Part shown: in pieces, positions 25,046-37,700 of the stretch
Layout: each line of letters opens with the position of its first letter
How positions within the stretch are numbered: the first letter of the stretch is position 1
Assembly (NCBI RefSeq): GCF_000208865.1
Contig: NC_018391.1
Coordinates: forward strand, 310,001-374,000
Reading direction: 5' to 3'
Source of the DNA: Neospora caninum Liverpool
Lineage: Eukaryota > Apicomplexa > Conoidasida > Eucoccidiorida > Sarcocystidae
Length of the DNA stretch: 64,000 nt
Translations under genes and position numbers: made by a program
Notes under the pieces: model-generated
Seen by the model: only the letters and a program-made list of their open reading frames with translations
Database searches by the model: none
Told to the model about the DNA's origin: nothing

Positions 25046-26630
25046 CTTGCAGAGGAACGCAGAAGAGGGGACAAACCAGCGGAGAGCACCTGTTCTTCTT
25101 TCCCCTTCTTCCCTTTGATCCTCTTCCGTCTCTTCTTCCTAAACGGTGAGCATTTCCTCCGCGTCAATGATATCGTTCTTCCCTGGTCTTCCTTCTCTCT
25201 CCTCTTCGCTCGTGCTTCCCGACTTCTTACTCTGTGTTGCCTCCGCGTTTGCCTCTCTCCACTACGAAAGGGAGGAAGAGAAAAGATACAGAGGAACCAG
25301 TGAAGGAGAAGACGCGGAGAAAGGAACAGGTACGCCGACGAGACCCCGTTCTTCCTCCGTTCTTTCAGTGTGCGGCGCCGTCGCTGAACTTGAGAGGCGG
25401 AAGGAGCGAGAGAAGAAGCCGAGATAAGAAAGAGACTCAAGAAGGAAGGTGAGGGGCAAAGAAATCGACTGCCGGAAGACAGAAGCAAGACGGGTGTCCA
25501 AGTTTTTTCCTGAGACTCGAGCATGCAACGCGACCCTCGAGAAAGAAAGGAGAGGACGCGCACCGGAGCCAGGCAACGGCGACGCGGCACGGGCAGAAGA
25601 CAGCACGAGAACGACGGAAAAGAGGGGGAAAGGAGAGACGAGAAAGCGGTTTTGGCAGAAACACCCGAAAATGAAGCCGTGTCTCTCCCTTCTCCAAGCG
25701 GTAGAAGGAGACGGCCAGCTGAACGCGCTGGAGAAGGAGGAAAACTTCACCTCTCCTCAAAAAAGCATTTGCGCACGACACTCACTGCTGGCTACAGGAG
25801 AGAGAAAAATAAGCAGCTTAGCGTTTTGTCTTTGACTTCCGCGCTCTCTGCTCTTTGCCCAGCTACTCGCTTGTTTCGCGCATGCAAAACCCTCTTAGAT
25901 GCACAGCTCACAAGGGCGGAAGAAAGGACAGCTGCATCCTGTTGAAACACGGTGATAGAAAACTTTATGTGCGAAAGAAAACACAAGGAAACTCTCTACC
26001 TCGCTCCTTGCTTTTCTTTCTTCGTTCCTGAACCGTCGACCGGCGCGGGAATCAACGTGTGCCGCGCGTGCACGCTGGCGGCGGAGAGAGGATGCGTCTT
26101 CCTTTTGTGAAGAACGGCTTTCTCTCTCTCTCGTCTTCTTTTTGAAACAGATGGAAAGGAGACAGAGCTCCGATCTTGCTTCGTGAGATGCACTTGGCGT
26201 CTTGGACGCCTCGGCACGGGGAGCCGGGGAAAGGTAGAGGAAAAACGGTGGCGGTAGGTGGAGAGAACCGAGCCGCAGCTCTTCTTGTCAGTTCTCTGCA
26301 AAGCTTGGCAACGAGCGTATCACCTTTGTTTGTCCCCAGAGACCAATAGACTAGAACTGTAGATACAAGTAGACGGAGAGACACACAGACATGTAGCAGT
26401 ATGTCCAGCGAAGTCCGAGCACCCCCCATCGATCACAGTTGTGTGTCCCAGGCACCCACATAGGATGCAGAAGTATTTCTTTTGTGCAGTGCGTAAATCC
26501 GCGAACGATAAGCTGCTTGGCCTTGACAAAAAGAGCGAGAGCTCGGCTCCAAACTGAGGGCAGGCCGCAAGTCGAGAGGCTACGGAGTTGTGCAAGACAG
26601 AAAACACGTCGCGAAGAAAGAGAAGCGAGA
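25046..26630. other. divergent intergenic region (probable promoters)
   Basis: Lies between the start of the RING gene (-) and the long low-complexity gene (+). Several overlapping frames exist on both strands, all low complexity and without family likeness. The frame of the plus-strand gene is open back to 26439 but has no ATG before 26631. Confidence 0.45.
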
Positions 26631-29600
26631 ATGCCAGCCTCATGGGTACAACACGGTCCTTCGTCTCCTTCAGGAGGCGAGAGGAGTGGCGAGTTAAACG
26701 ACGGAGTCGCTAGTCGAGCGTCTCCCGTCCTCGTATCAAAGAAAGAAGGCAGGGACGGAAAGAGTCTCTTCGAAAACCGCACGTTCCCTGTCTCTCCCTC
26801 TTCGCATTCCGCCTCCATTTCGGCCGCTGGTGGACGCAGGGGCCCGTCGCACGTGTCTGTGTCTGGCCGCCTCAGAGCCGCCTCTTCAGGCGCACCACTG
26901 CGGGCAACTCTCTCGGGTCAGGTGGAGAAAGAGGGAAGTTCCGCAGAGCTGCTTTGTGTGCCCAGGCGCAGTCTCTCTTCTGCGCGCTGGCGTTCTCTCG
27001 CCGTCGAGTGCGCGTCTTTCCGCCAGAGTTCCACTGTCTCAGAATCTTCCCGTGCCGGTTCGTCTCCGTTGTCTTGCACTCAAAAAAGGACCCCCTTTCT
27101 TCGTTCTTCGTGCTCTTGCCCCAGCCTCTCTTCTCCGTCCTTCCTCTCTTCTCCACACGCTCCCCCCGCAGCGTCTCATCCGCCTCCCCCTCCTCGTGCA
27201 TTCGGCTCTCTTCCAAACTGTGGAAGCCCTACGGTTCGGGTTGCGTACCAGCAAGTGATTCCGCTATCGTCTCTGGCGGCAAGAGCTCCCACGTCTTCTC
27301 TCCCCCAACAGGGGGTTTATGGGCCTCGCTGGGGTGTCGACGTGCGTCAACAAGCGGGCGTGCGCTCGCCTCTGTCGCGTAGCTCTCTGGGACTTGAGAG
27401 AGCAGCGAGCGCCTTCTTCACCCTTCCAGATCCCCCCCGGTATCGACGAGGGTCTTCCGCGTTGTCCGCCGACTTCACGTGGAACGGATTCGTTTCCCGG
27501 CCTTGCTACGGGTTCCCCAGATTCCAGAGTCTCCCTAATCTCCTTGTTCGCGATGCTCCGCCTTTCTCGCTGATTGCCTCTGATTCGCCTGACGCGCGCC
27601 TGCATCAGTCTTCGTCGGTTTCTTCCAATCACGAAACACAAAGGGAGAGGCAAACGCGGGAGGACAAAAGAGGTCTTTTGGAGGCGACGCTGAGCAGCGG
27701 ACGGAGACGACTGCGGGGAGCCAGCGGGGAAGCAAGAGAGACCGGGGAGACGGGCGGAGAGACAGGAGACGGGAAGGGAGGAGACAGAGAGCGAACGGGC
27801 ACAGCAAAAAAAGGGGAGGAGAGAAGAACGAAACAACAGGGTGGGACACGGGACGCTGGCACAGGAGGGGAAAGGAGAGGCGAAGGAGAGAAGAGAGACC
27901 GCGCGAAAAACGAAGGAAAGGGTGGAGGCGGAGAACTGATCCGAGAGGCGAAAGAGCAGACCTGGACACATCCTGGCCGCTTTCGAGACCGAACCTGTTC
28001 ATCAAAATCCTCTCAAGTGTCTGTCTACCCCAGAACGCGATACGCAGTAAGCTCCAGTTGGGCGTCTTCTTGTGTTTCCCCGCAGTTTAGCAGAGCGTCT
28101 TCTTTTTCGGCCACAAGGAGCACTGGAGGCGACGGTTTTCACCAAAGAGCGGAACAGAACGAACCGGAGCAGGAAACGCAATTGACCAAGAAAAGCGACC
28201 TCGCGGTCTTCCGGCGTCTGACCTGCTGTCTCAGTGCCAGCGAATGTCCCTCTCGCAGCGCGTGGAGCAGTGCGCGGGAGGCGAGGGGCCGAACGGAAGG
28301 ACAGGCAGATGGGGGAGAAGGGAGCGGAAGAGAAAAACGAGAAAGAGCAGGAGCCGTGGAGACCCGCGGAGCAGGACGAGAGGACGGCACGTGGAGGAAA
28401 GATGAAGACGAGACACAGGGAGAACGTGAGAGAGAGATACAAAGGCAAACAGAGAGAACGCGGGAGCCTAACGAGGAAGACGAAGAAACACGAAAGGTTC
28501 GAGAGGACGACGAAACAACTTGGAATAGCTTCCTTCTCTCTCTTCAGCGAGAAACCACGAACTCTGGTTCTGAAGCGAGAGGATTGACCGCGAACGCCTT
28601 CACAGACGAAGAACGCGCGACGACTGCAAAAGCAAGGCACCGTCAGAGACAGCAAGTGCATTCTGCGTTCAAGGCGAGAAGCACACACTTGGACGGTGGC
28701 GCCGAGAACAGAGAAAAAAGGAAAGAAGGCGAGAAGGACGGAAAGGTCGCCCGACTGCGTCCACATGAGCCCAGAGGAAGCTCAGCATGCCGACGTGGCG
28801 ACGAAGGAGAGAATCGGCGAGACGGTTCCAGTCCGTCTCGCTCTCCCTCCTCTTCTCCTTCGGATTCTCCCCCATGCCCGTCCTCGTCCTCCCCTTCTCT
28901 GTGTCCCTCTTTCTGCTCCTCTCTGTCTTCCTTTTCGTCTCCTCAGTCCCCGTTTCTTTCGCCCTGGAAGCTGCAGAACGCGATCGTTCGAGTCCCCATA
29001 AGCAGCGCGCCTTCTCACGACGAGTGCCTGGGACGGTCGTCACAGTCACGCTCTCTGGAGAGAAGCGGAGAAGGAGAAATGAGAGACAGTGGCTCGCGGG
29101 GCGCTCCGACGGTTGGCATCTCGCCTGCCGCACGGGGAAAGAGAGGACGGAACTCCAAATGCTTTTCCAAGGCAGGCCAGTCAAGGGCGACTCGAGGCAA
29201 TATCTCAGACGCCGCTTCTGACGCGCGACACAGAGAGTGTCGCACGGCGAGAAGCAAGCGAGATGAGGACGAGCTGGCGTCGACACAGACCGGACGAAGA
29301 GTTTATTCTTCCTACAGCAACGCACATCGAGTCTCTTCGCCCCACCACCGAGACAGGGGGGCCCATTCTGAGGCCATAGGCGGAGACAGCAGCCTTTCAT
29401 CTCCCGAGCCAGAAAGGCTCTCTGCTCCTCGCGACAGACTCGGTGTCTCTGACTCTTCACGCTGTTCAAGAGGCCTGCGAAACGCGGAAACGAGAGAACA
29501 CGACGGGCATTATGTCTGCGCAGTTGATTATCTGTACTCGCCCTCGGGACGCAGCAGCGAGAGACGGCAGCGACAGCGCCCGAGTGCGATCTCTACGCGC

Positions 29601-31832
29601 CTACAGAGAAGCACATGTGCACTCACGGGCGACAGTGGGCACGTCGAGACACGGGACGCACGAGAGAGGAGAATGTCGAGCTTCACAGGGCGAAGGAAAG
29701 CAGGAAACGCGCACGAGGAGCGCGAGGAGCGCGTGGCGCCCAGCGGGGTAACGGGGGACAGGAGAGGAGATGGATATGCCTTTGAAGGGAAGAGGTGGAA
29801 CAGAAGCGAAGCGAAGGAAGAGCGAAGCGTGTCTGAAATTCTGTGGGACGAAGCACGGAAAAAACACAGACAGAGTCTCGCTCTGGAGAGAGAGAAGATC
29901 GCTCAGCAGCGCGCGGAAAACGCTCGAAGAAGAAAAGAAATCGCAGCCCTGCTGGACAGCCCCAACCCTCGAGACAGCGAAAGCACACCAACGGTGAAAA
30001 CGCCTTCTGAAAACGGAGTGCGGGAGGCGGCAGCAAGCAAGGAAGAAAGGAAAGCATGGGGCAGGAGAAGAGAAAAAGACGGGAAGCGCCACGAGAAAGA
30101 CAGGCAACTGCAGACGACGGAGGGCCACAGCAGCCTAGTGAGGATTGCACAGAGAAGGAAGAGAAGAACGAGAGAAGAGAAGGAAGGGGCCTGCGAAAAC
30201 CCCTGTAGCGACAGCGACGATCGGGCGAGCAGTTCGAGTGAGTCTCCGGAGAGGGAAAGTGACGAACGAGAGAGCAAAACAGTTGAAGGAGGGACACGGG
30301 GAAACAGGAGGAGAGAAGAAAGGTGTTTCTCTTCAATGCGAGAAAAAACGAACACGAAGTCGTCTCCATCAGCGCTAGAAAGCAGCTCCAGGTCTAGCAG
30401 TGCTCGATCCGTAGAGAGTAGCGCCTCGTCAGACGCAAAAGCGTCTCCTCGCGAGGGACTCAAATGGGACACGTCTTCGTCTGGAGACGACAGTCTAGGT
30501 GAGTCAAGTAGCCATAGTGAAGCAGAACTGGAGCACGAAGGAAACCAAAAAGAACAAGATCAAGAGTTTGAAACCAGATCTGAAGAACAGCGGGTTCCCG
30601 AAGGAGAAAGCAGTTCGTCAAGCAGCGAGGAAGCAGCGAGCACAGAAGAACCGCTCCCAACTGGTCTTACACGCATTGCTGAGAGACGAAATGTCGTTGA
30701 GAGACACAGTTCCTCGACGAGTAGCGATGGCGAAGAGAAGGACGAAGGAGCAGGAAGAGTCTTGAGGCATATAAAAAATGGGGCTCGCACCACACGAATC
30801 TGTATCAGTTTCCCTGACGCAGCTCCAGGCGACCTCATCTTGTCTCTGGCGAGAGACGATGAAGGCCGGGGTCTTTGGGTGGGAGACGTTGGGGGGAAGG
30901 AACACGGAAGCGAGAAACCCAGAGAGACAGACAGTAGACGCATCTCCAAAACTGTCCACTTTGCGCCCATTTTTGCCTCTGGGAAAGCTGACGGTCAGAC
31001 GGAATCAAAATGGCGTGAAGGACGCAAGGAGAGAACAGAGAACGCACCTGCTCAGCAAGGGCCACTCTCGCCTCCCTTTCATCATCCGGGAAACAGCAAA
31101 AGTGGAATGAAGGGGGAGACTGGAACGTGGAGAAGGGACACCTTTTCTTCGTCTCCTTCGTCTCCATCATCTGATGCATCTTCGCAAGAAAGCTCCCTGG
31201 CGAAGGAGGCCGCTGCCCACAGTGGTCCTTACGCCATGGGGGGAGCCAGGGACGGATCGCCGGTTGGTTCCTCCTCTTCGGAAGAGGGGGAGGCGCAAGA
31301 GCCGCCTTCGGCCGAAAGAAAACCTATTAAGAGGCATACAGCCTCTCTGTCCTCGCACTCGCGTCCATTTTCTCCTCCAAAAGCACCGTCTTTTTCGGAC
31401 GTGTGTCTACCAGGGCAAGAAACAAAAAAGAGGGGCGAACGCCGCCCTTTCTCCTCAACGTCCTCTTCCTCGGTTTGTGCTTTTCCTGCTCTCTCTGCCT
31501 CTCCTCGGAGCTCGGGGTCTAGAACGAGGAGCACTCCTCTTGGCCCACCCTACGTGGGTAGGCTGAGTACGAGTCTGTTCCCCTCGTCTTCCGCTGGAGA
31601 ATCAGCCATATCCTCATCCCAGACGCAGGATCAACATCTTTTCCTTTCTCCCTTCGCACCAAAGAGAACCGTCACCTCACCGAAACCTACAAAACCTCGG
31701 AAAACGCAGACTCTGCAGATACGAGGGAACGCATCGCCCGGCACAGACACGGCGCTCCGGAAAAAGCGAGAAGATACAAGGATGGAGCTTGCTGCTAGTG
31801 AGGAGCCCGAAAAAAAGAGCTGTTCTCACTGA
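26631..31832 (+). CDS. 1,733-residue low-complexity protein of unknown function
   Basis: A single uninterrupted frame of 5.2 kb, from the first in-frame ATG (AGAATGC at 26631) to TGA at 31832. That length without a stop is strong evidence of coding. I recognise no enzyme fold. The protein is rich in Ser, Arg, Glu and Gly. There are Ser/Pro tracts (about residues 700-800 and 1480-1600), a Gly/Lys/Glu-rich segment (about 370-450) and Arg/Glu repeats (about 550-650). Two less biased islands stand out. The first, about 1065-1110, is a likely coiled coil with SLALEREKIAQQRAENARRR. The second, about 1385-1445, includes TRICISFPDAAPGDLILSL and ends in SKTVHFAPIFASG. Acidic Ser clusters (SSSSSEEAAS) resemble casein kinase 2 targets. 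There is no signal peptide or membrane segment. Composition would fit a cytoskeletal, RNA-processing or nuclear scaffold protein, but this is only a guess. Confidence 0.8.
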   Translation: MPASWVQHGPSSPSGGERSGELNDGVASRASPVLVSKKEGRDGKSLFENRTFPVSPSSHSASISAAGGRRGPSHVSVSGRLRAASSGAPLRATLSGQVEKEGSSAELLCVPRRSLSSARWRSLAVECASFRQSSTVSESSRAGSSPLSCTQKRTPFLRSSCSCPSLSSPSFLSSPHAPPAASHPPPPPRAFGSLPNCGSPTVRVAYQQVIPLSSLAARAPTSSLPQQGVYGPRWGVDVRQQAGVRSPLSRSSLGLERAASAFFTLPDPPRYRRGSSALSADFTWNGFVSRPCYGFPRFQSLPNLLVRDAPPFSLIASDSPDARLHQSSSVSSNHETQRERQTREDKRGLLEATLSSGRRRLRGASGEARETGETGGETGDGKGGDRERTGTAKKGEERRTKQQGGTRDAGTGGERRGEGEKRDRAKNEGKGGGGELIREAKEQTWTHPGRFRDRTCSSKSSQVSVYPRTRYAVSSSWASSCVSPQFSRASSFSATRSTGGDGFHQRAEQNEPEQETQLTKKSDLAVFRRLTCCLSASECPSRSAWSSAREARGRTEGQADGGEGSGREKRERAGAVETRGAGREDGTWRKDEDETQGEREREIQRQTERTREPNEEDEETRKVREDDETTWNSFLLSLQRETTNSGSEARGLTANAFTDEERATTAKARHRQRQQVHSAFKARSTHLDGGAENREKRKEGEKDGKVARLRPHEPRGSSACRRGDEGENRRDGSSPSRSPSSSPSDSPPCPSSSSPSLCPSFCSSLSSFSSPQSPFLSPWKLQNAIVRVPISSAPSHDECLGRSSQSRSLERSGEGEMRDSGSRGAPTVGISPAARGKRGRNSKCFSKAGQSRATRGNISDAASDARHRECRTARSKRDEDELASTQTGRRVYSSYSNAHRVSSPHHRDRGAHSEAIGGDSSLSSPEPERLSAPRDRLGVSDSSRCSRGLRNAETREHDGHYVCAVDYLYSPSGRSSERRQRQRPSAISTRLQRSTCALTGDSGHVETRDARERRMSSFTGRRKAGNAHEEREERVAPSGVTGDRRGDGYAFEGKRWNRSEAKEERSVSEILWDEARKKHRQSLALEREKIAQQRAENARRRKEIAALLDSPNPRDSESTPTVKTPSENGVREAAASKEERKAWGRRREKDGKRHEKDRQLQTTEGHSSLVRIAQRRKRRTREEKEGACENPCSDSDDRASSSSESPERESDERESKTVEGGTRGNRRREERCFSSMREKTNTKSSPSALESSSRSSSARSVESSASSDAKASPREGLKWDTSSSGDDSLGESSSHSEAELEHEGNQKEQDQEFETRSEEQRVPEGESSSSSSEEAASTEEPLPTGLTRIAERRNVVERHSSSTSSDGEEKDEGAGRVLRHIKNGARTTRICISFPDAAPGDLILSLARDDEGRGLWVGDVGGKEHGSEKPRETDSRRISKTVHFAPIFASGKADGQTESKWREGRKERTENAPAQQGPLSPPFHHPGNSKSGMKGETGTWRRDTFSSSPSSPSSDASSQESSLAKEAAAHSGPYAMGGARDGSPVGSSSSEEGEAQEPPSAERKPIKRHTASLSSHSRPFSPPKAPSFSDVCLPGQETKKRGERRPFSSTSSSSVCAFPALSASPRSSGSRTRSTPLGPPYVGRLSTSLFPSSSAGESAISSSQTQDQHLFLSPFAPKRTVTSPKPTKPRKTQTLQIRGNASPGTDTALRKKREDTRMELAASEEPEKKSCSH

Positions 31833-34731
31833 GAGAGTTCTGTCGCGAACTCACATCAGTCACGACACCCTGCTTCTTCTCTTTTGTTTGTTCTTAAGGA
31901 GTCAGGAAAGGTTTTTGGGTGTTCGGCGGCCAGTTCCTGTTTCTGAGTCGCTGACTCGAGGAGACGAGTGATGCAGGAGGGCGGGCGAAGGCGAACAGAC
32001 ACGATTCCCGTGGATCCGTGTGCGCACGTGGAAAGGACCGTCTTCTCTTTGGATACCAATGGCTGACGTCGTTTCCTAGTCGTCTGGGACAAGGTCTGTT
32101 CTGTATCGAGGCCTTCGACGCGTCATGAAGTGTATGCGACATGTGGTGCTGTGTGTCGCATCCTCGCGACAGTGGTTACAAAAAACAGTCTGCACAACTG
32201 CACTGGCACTTACGCCTATGCGGCGGCGTAGGGCGCACACTTGTTTTTAAAAGCATTTCTCGAACATACACCGGAATTCTAATGACAATGGACCTGCGCC
32301 ATGATGTGTACCCCCAATATTCCCGGCAATTTCGCTGCACACAACTGGCTTAACGGCTGAGGCCTTACTGGGTAGGTAATACATGTGGGATATCGTGTAT
32401 TCCTAGGCTCCCCCGTCTGCCGCCACTCTGTACTGCCTTTGTACGAAGAACAGCACGTAAATAATACGGTTTGTTTCACCTCTTCCTGGACGTCATTCAC
32501 TACCAAACCCCTGCCCCGGAACGGAAGAGACCGCCGCGCGTCTGGGGTGTTTCTCGGCTTCGTGGTAACAGCGAAAACTTTTGTGCGGCGAATCCAAAGC
32601 CCTCACAATCAGCGAACAAACGTTGCGCGTAACCTGACAGGCATTAGTAAATGCGCCCGAAATGGAACAGGAGAATCCTCTGAGCCATCATTACCGTCAA
32701 GTCCAAACGCACAAGCCTTTCGTTTCATGGAGCTACGCAGCAACCCAATTCCTCGCTTCTACACGCCGAAAAGAATATCATTCCGCGCGACTGGTGTTTT
32801 CACAACTGTAGGTCTAAGCGAGTCTCGCCTGTCACGCTGTCCGACAAAACGTGCACAATTTCCCCTTTCTCCGCCGCCTGTCTCTAACGACACCGGTTTT
32901 TCCACGAAATCTATTTCGAAGAAGAGGCCAATACTACTACTTTAAAACATAATATACAGTCCCAGCACTAGCGGTTAAACTATGGAAGACTCGAGTTGTA
33001 TCCCTACAGATCCGGCGTGAAAAGCTGAGTCTCTCTCCACCTGGTTCTGCTGGCAAACAAAAAATTTTCGGGCTGGGACGGAAACCGTGGACCGGTGGTC
33101 TCTGGTCTTGTCTTCTGCGTGTCCGTGTACGTTGTCCGTCAAACCCTTTGCGAGAGACGTCTCGCGTTTCTTTGACGTCAATGTCCGAGGCCGAACAACT
33201 GTTCATTCGCAAAAAAAATGTTCTCGTCATTGGTAGCCCCCCCACAATTCGCCTGGAAGTTTGTAACATTGAGAGACCGGCAGCTAGCAGCTTCAGGCTC
33301 ATCTCGTTGCGAGAACGCTCGTACTATTTCACGGGGTTTTACGCTCGAGGGCGGCGTTGTCTCCCTCTGACTTGAGCAGACGGGACGACGGCGCATCTGA
33401 TGGCTGTCTTCGCACTCTTCGGCTAGATAGAAAGTGTTTTTTCGTAGTGCACCAAAAGCTTGTGCGTTTGAAGGTAAAGTCCTTTATTTTCCATGATCGT
33501 CTTTCATTTGAAACGCGAGATCTATCGGTTTTTTGCAATGCACGTGTCCATCTCTGCTTTCTGCTCGCTCTTCGGCTGAGTCTCGGTTCGACGCAGAATC
33601 CGTGGTCGCGAAAAGCTGACTTCCATTTTCGGCAAAATCTACGGAGAATCCCGGAAACCCGAGGGATCCCTCCATGCCTTAAAACCTGCGGCTCCCCCCT
33701 TTTGAGAGTTTCTCAAGTCTCGGACCGTGCGTCGCCGACTTTTCCGCCTTCTGTCTCTGAGCCGGGAGAGGCGAAGAACACAGAGGCAGCTGAGCTAGAG
33801 ACACGAAGACGCCATTGGCGTGCTTTTCTTTCCTCACCTGCGCTGCTAAATTCCAAAGATTTCAGTTCGTCGTGCCCTGTCATTTTCAGCTTCGGTACTT
33901 CCGTGCCCGTGCTTCCGCCTCCCTGAGCGCGCGCCTTTGTTGCGATCCTGCGTGGATTTCCTGACAAAAGCGCGACGCCTCGTGTGCTCGCGTGCGCGGC
34001 CTCCCGCCGTCGAAGGATGCTGTTTCGGCGGAGCATGTCGTGCTGGAGAAAACGCTTGGTTCAACACAGCTTTTTCGAGTTGCCTTCTGTCGGTTTTCGC
34101 GTTGCTTAATTTTATCAATTTCTGCTCTTTCCCGTTCGCTTCCGGAGTTTACTCTCTGCCGACTTTGGTTGTCCGCCGTCACATTTCCTTGCTGTTTCCC
34201 TCCCCCCCCCTCCGTCCAAGCTTTGTCTTTTTCTGCGTCTGTGCTGCGTGTTTTTCCTCGTTCGTCTTCACAAAGTTGGAATCTTTTTTCCGCTGCGCTC
34301 ATGTATGTCCACGCGTCTGCTGCGCCTTCGTCTTCGGTCCGAAACTCCCCCATAAAGCGGTCCATGTATTCCCTTCCGTCGGCCGGGGCGCCGTTGGTCC
34401 GTCTCTCTCCGTCTCTTCCTTTTCCCCCCAGAAGGCAGTTCGGGTTCTCTGCCCGCGCGCTCTCAATTTCTTCCCGTGCTGTCGCTGTAGTTCCCACGTC
34501 GCTCTTTGGATTCTTTGTCTCTCTCCCACGCCCGCCCTAAAAAACCTGAGAGCCGTCAACGACCGCCGCTCGCTCCCCCTCGCCACCCCGCCGCACAGTG
34601 CCTGTCTCTCTCGCGCCGTTTCCGCTTCCCTCGCGTTCTCCTTCTCTTTGGCCGCCCCACCTCGAGTGTCCCTCCGCCCCATCTCGAGTGTCCCCGTGCG
34701 TCTCCTGTCTCTTCGCGTGTTTCGCCCCACC
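31833..34731. other. intergenic spacer and probable ApiAT promoter/leader
   Basis: No gene was recognised. The last 800 bases are C/T-rich with a run of nine or so C residues near 34200 and look like a long 5' untranslated leader. The frame of the next gene stays open upstream to 33937 but reads as biased Ser/Phe/Arg sequence. Confidence 0.45.
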
Positions 34732-37700
34732 ATGGCGCCCCCGGGTGGTCCTCCTCGCCACGTGAGCGGCGCGCCGTCTGCGGCTAGCCAGCACAACTCG
34801 ACTTACCAAATTGTTTTGCCAGGCGACCAGGAGTGGAAGCCTGCCTCGCGGAATCCGTTTGCGCGTATGTTTGGCGCCGTCGTGCGCCGCATCCAGGCGT
34901 TGATGGCGCCCGTGGAAGAGACGCCGGCGATCCACGCCGCAAAGTGCCAGCAGCGGCCGTGTCAGTTGAACCGGTTCGTGCTCTTGGCCACCTACTTTGT
35001 CTACGCGCTCCTCACCGCGCGCGTGTACTTTGCCTGGCCGAACTTGTCCAACCTGCTCTTCCGCAACGACGCGTACATCTGGTTGTGCAGCGACGACGAA
35101 CCGGACATGCGGCTTCCAGAGAACGGAGAGCGGCGCTACAAGTGCGAGGCGCAGAACTCGGAAGTCGGGAAGCTCTTTGTCACGTGTCTCGCCTTTGCAT
35201 TCTCGTGCTCGCTCGTCGCGGGCATCCTGCTGGACTTCCTCGGCGCAAAGATCACCGCCATGATCGGCCAGCTGTGCAACTTCCTCTCTTGGCTTCTCCT
35301 CGCCTTCGCCGGCGAAGGATGCGAAACGTACTTCCCAGCCTTCATCCTCATGGGCGTCGGCTCAGACGTCGGCTACCTTCCCCTACTCTCGTCGGCCAAC
35401 TTGTTCCCCGGACACGAAGGGTGAGAGAAAGAACAAGGGAGGAGCAACTGAAGCGATCTCGCGCAGAAAACGAAACGGGGAATCAAGAAGAAGGACGGGG
35501 AGACGAGGGAACAGAGTGTGAGAGAGGCGGCAAATGCGAGAGGGGCCAGATCGTGACGGGGGGGTGGGGTGACTGTTTGTGTTCGTCGCGTGGTTTCCGT
35601 CCGATCTCGGTTTTTTTCCGTTCGCTTTTTTTCGCAGGCTGGTTATCGCGCTGTTGGGGGCAGCCAAAAGCGCCAGCTTCGCCATGCCGACCATTTTGGA
35701 CGTGACGGAAAACGCCGTCGACAACGTGCACCTGAAAGAAGTGTCTCTTGGATACGCTGTCTTTGGGCCAGGTAAGGAAATCGCCTTTGCTCGTCGCTTG
35801 TCTCGCTGTTCAGTCTCCGCTGCGTCGCCACGTTCGTTATGGGGCCTGCAGTTTTTCCTCGCGTCAACTCGCGTTCTTAACTCGTGAGGACGCGTTTAGA
35901 AAGCGCAGGGGAGACGCAAGTGTGCATTTAAAAGCTACGCTGCATGCGTAGCAATATCCAGCCTGCCTGCACGCCCTCGCGCTTACGCGCATTTGGCGCA
36001 TTCCAACCGGCACACCACTACACTACTTTTCTGCAGATGTAGGAATGCAGATACTTTATTTAGATGTGCGGCTACCTCTGTTTAAGTGCCTTTTTTTATG
36101 TTTGCGGTGGTCATACGATGCACGTTTCGTGGCCGGTGTCTTCCGGTTTCAAGGCGTTTCGAGGTGTGCTTTTCCGCTGTCTTTTTAGGCGTGTGTTTCC
36201 TGTTGGCGATCTTTCTAGTTCCTCTCCAAGTGTTCAAACCGTGGAACGAGTTTGTGGGTTTGGAGGGCGAAGACCAACCGCACCCGCTCGTGCGCGTGAA
36301 CGACTCGTTTGCGTCTTACGGAGCGCACGCGTGGCGAGACAGTTTCTCGAGCTTCCAGGAAGTGAAGGACTGGATCCATCAACACCACATCCACACGCCC
36401 CTGGAAGAGATGACGACGGGGACGGTGCACCATCCGGCGTCTCCTTCGTCGCTCGCGCCGCCGCACCACGTGCCGGCTGTGGTGGGCGGCGGCGTCTCGG
36501 GCTCGCTAGCTGGCCCCGCGCCGGCGGCTCAGCAGGCGCGACAGCTCGGCGTACCGCAAGACGCGTTGCCTGCCAAGGACGACGAGCGGAAGTTGGACGA
36601 GACCCGCGCAGGGAAAGACGCGTCCTCGCCCACGTCTTCGGGTGCAAAGACCACGCCTGCGACGCCGCCGCTCGAGAAGATCGCCTCTGGAGACACGGTC
36701 GCCACGACGCAGGTGCTCTCGGTCGCGCCGAGCACGGAGCCGGAGAGGGAGACAAAGGAGACAAGCGCCCTGTCGTCTTCGCAGCTGCTGGCCACCTCGC
36801 TCCCGCCGATCGCGGCTAGCCGGGCGGGCAGTGTGTTTGGAGCCTCGGATGCCGACGTTGTGCACTCGCGAGCGTCTTTCTCAGGGGCCCTCGGTAGCGC
36901 CGGCGAGGAGGAGAAACCCGCCAAGTTCTGGTCCCAAGTCTTCTCCAAATACGCCTTCGGCATCATCGTGTACAGTGTCCTGAAAGCCATCATGTACGCC
37001 TTCTTCACCACCGGCGGCGAAAACCTGCTCGGGAAGCAGGTCAACGACTTCATGGGTGCCGCGCTTCCATTTTCCTGCCTGCCGTGCTTGGTAAGTGGAA
37101 ACACGAAACACGGGAGAAATGCGAAACCTACGCACACACAGAGAGACGGCCAGTAACGCGGGGACACACAAAACAAGGAACAGGCGTGTGCGCGAATCAC
37201 CCTGGCGTCTCATCCCGACACGCGATGCGGGAAAGGCGCATGTCGATACTGGCCAAGTTTCCCCGTACACTCCGGCACGGCGATGCCCCTGTATCTCAGT
37301 GTGTATCGAACTAGAACGCTGCACAGATATGTCTATATATCCGATATGGGTGTGCATACGTAGCCGTATCCCTAAACGGATGCGTGTGGCGTGCACAAAG
37401 GTTGTGGGTGGACGCTTGCGCGTGGAGAGGCCGTTTATGGCCGGACTCGAGGAGGAAAGCGGAGACAAGCGAGAAGGGGGACGCGAGCGGAGAGCGCGTC
37501 CTCGGCGTGCACCTGGCTGTGTGGACCGACCACACTGGGACATGGAAGAGCAGAGCGAAACGCGCCTTCGGGGAGGCGAACAGCGTGGGCGCAGCGCCGC
37601 TCAGGGATCTCTCTGCGAACGCGGCTGTGTTGTTTCTTCGGTGTATCGTCGCCGGTTGTCCACGTGTCGCCGCTGTCTGGTGTGTGTGTGTGCGTGTGTG

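Noticed and set aside
33937..34731. Upstream extension of the ApiAT frame by about 265 codons
   Set aside because: The region is T/C-rich leader-like DNA with a poly-C run. The ATG at 34732 has a strong context (CCACCATGG) and begins normal protein composition.
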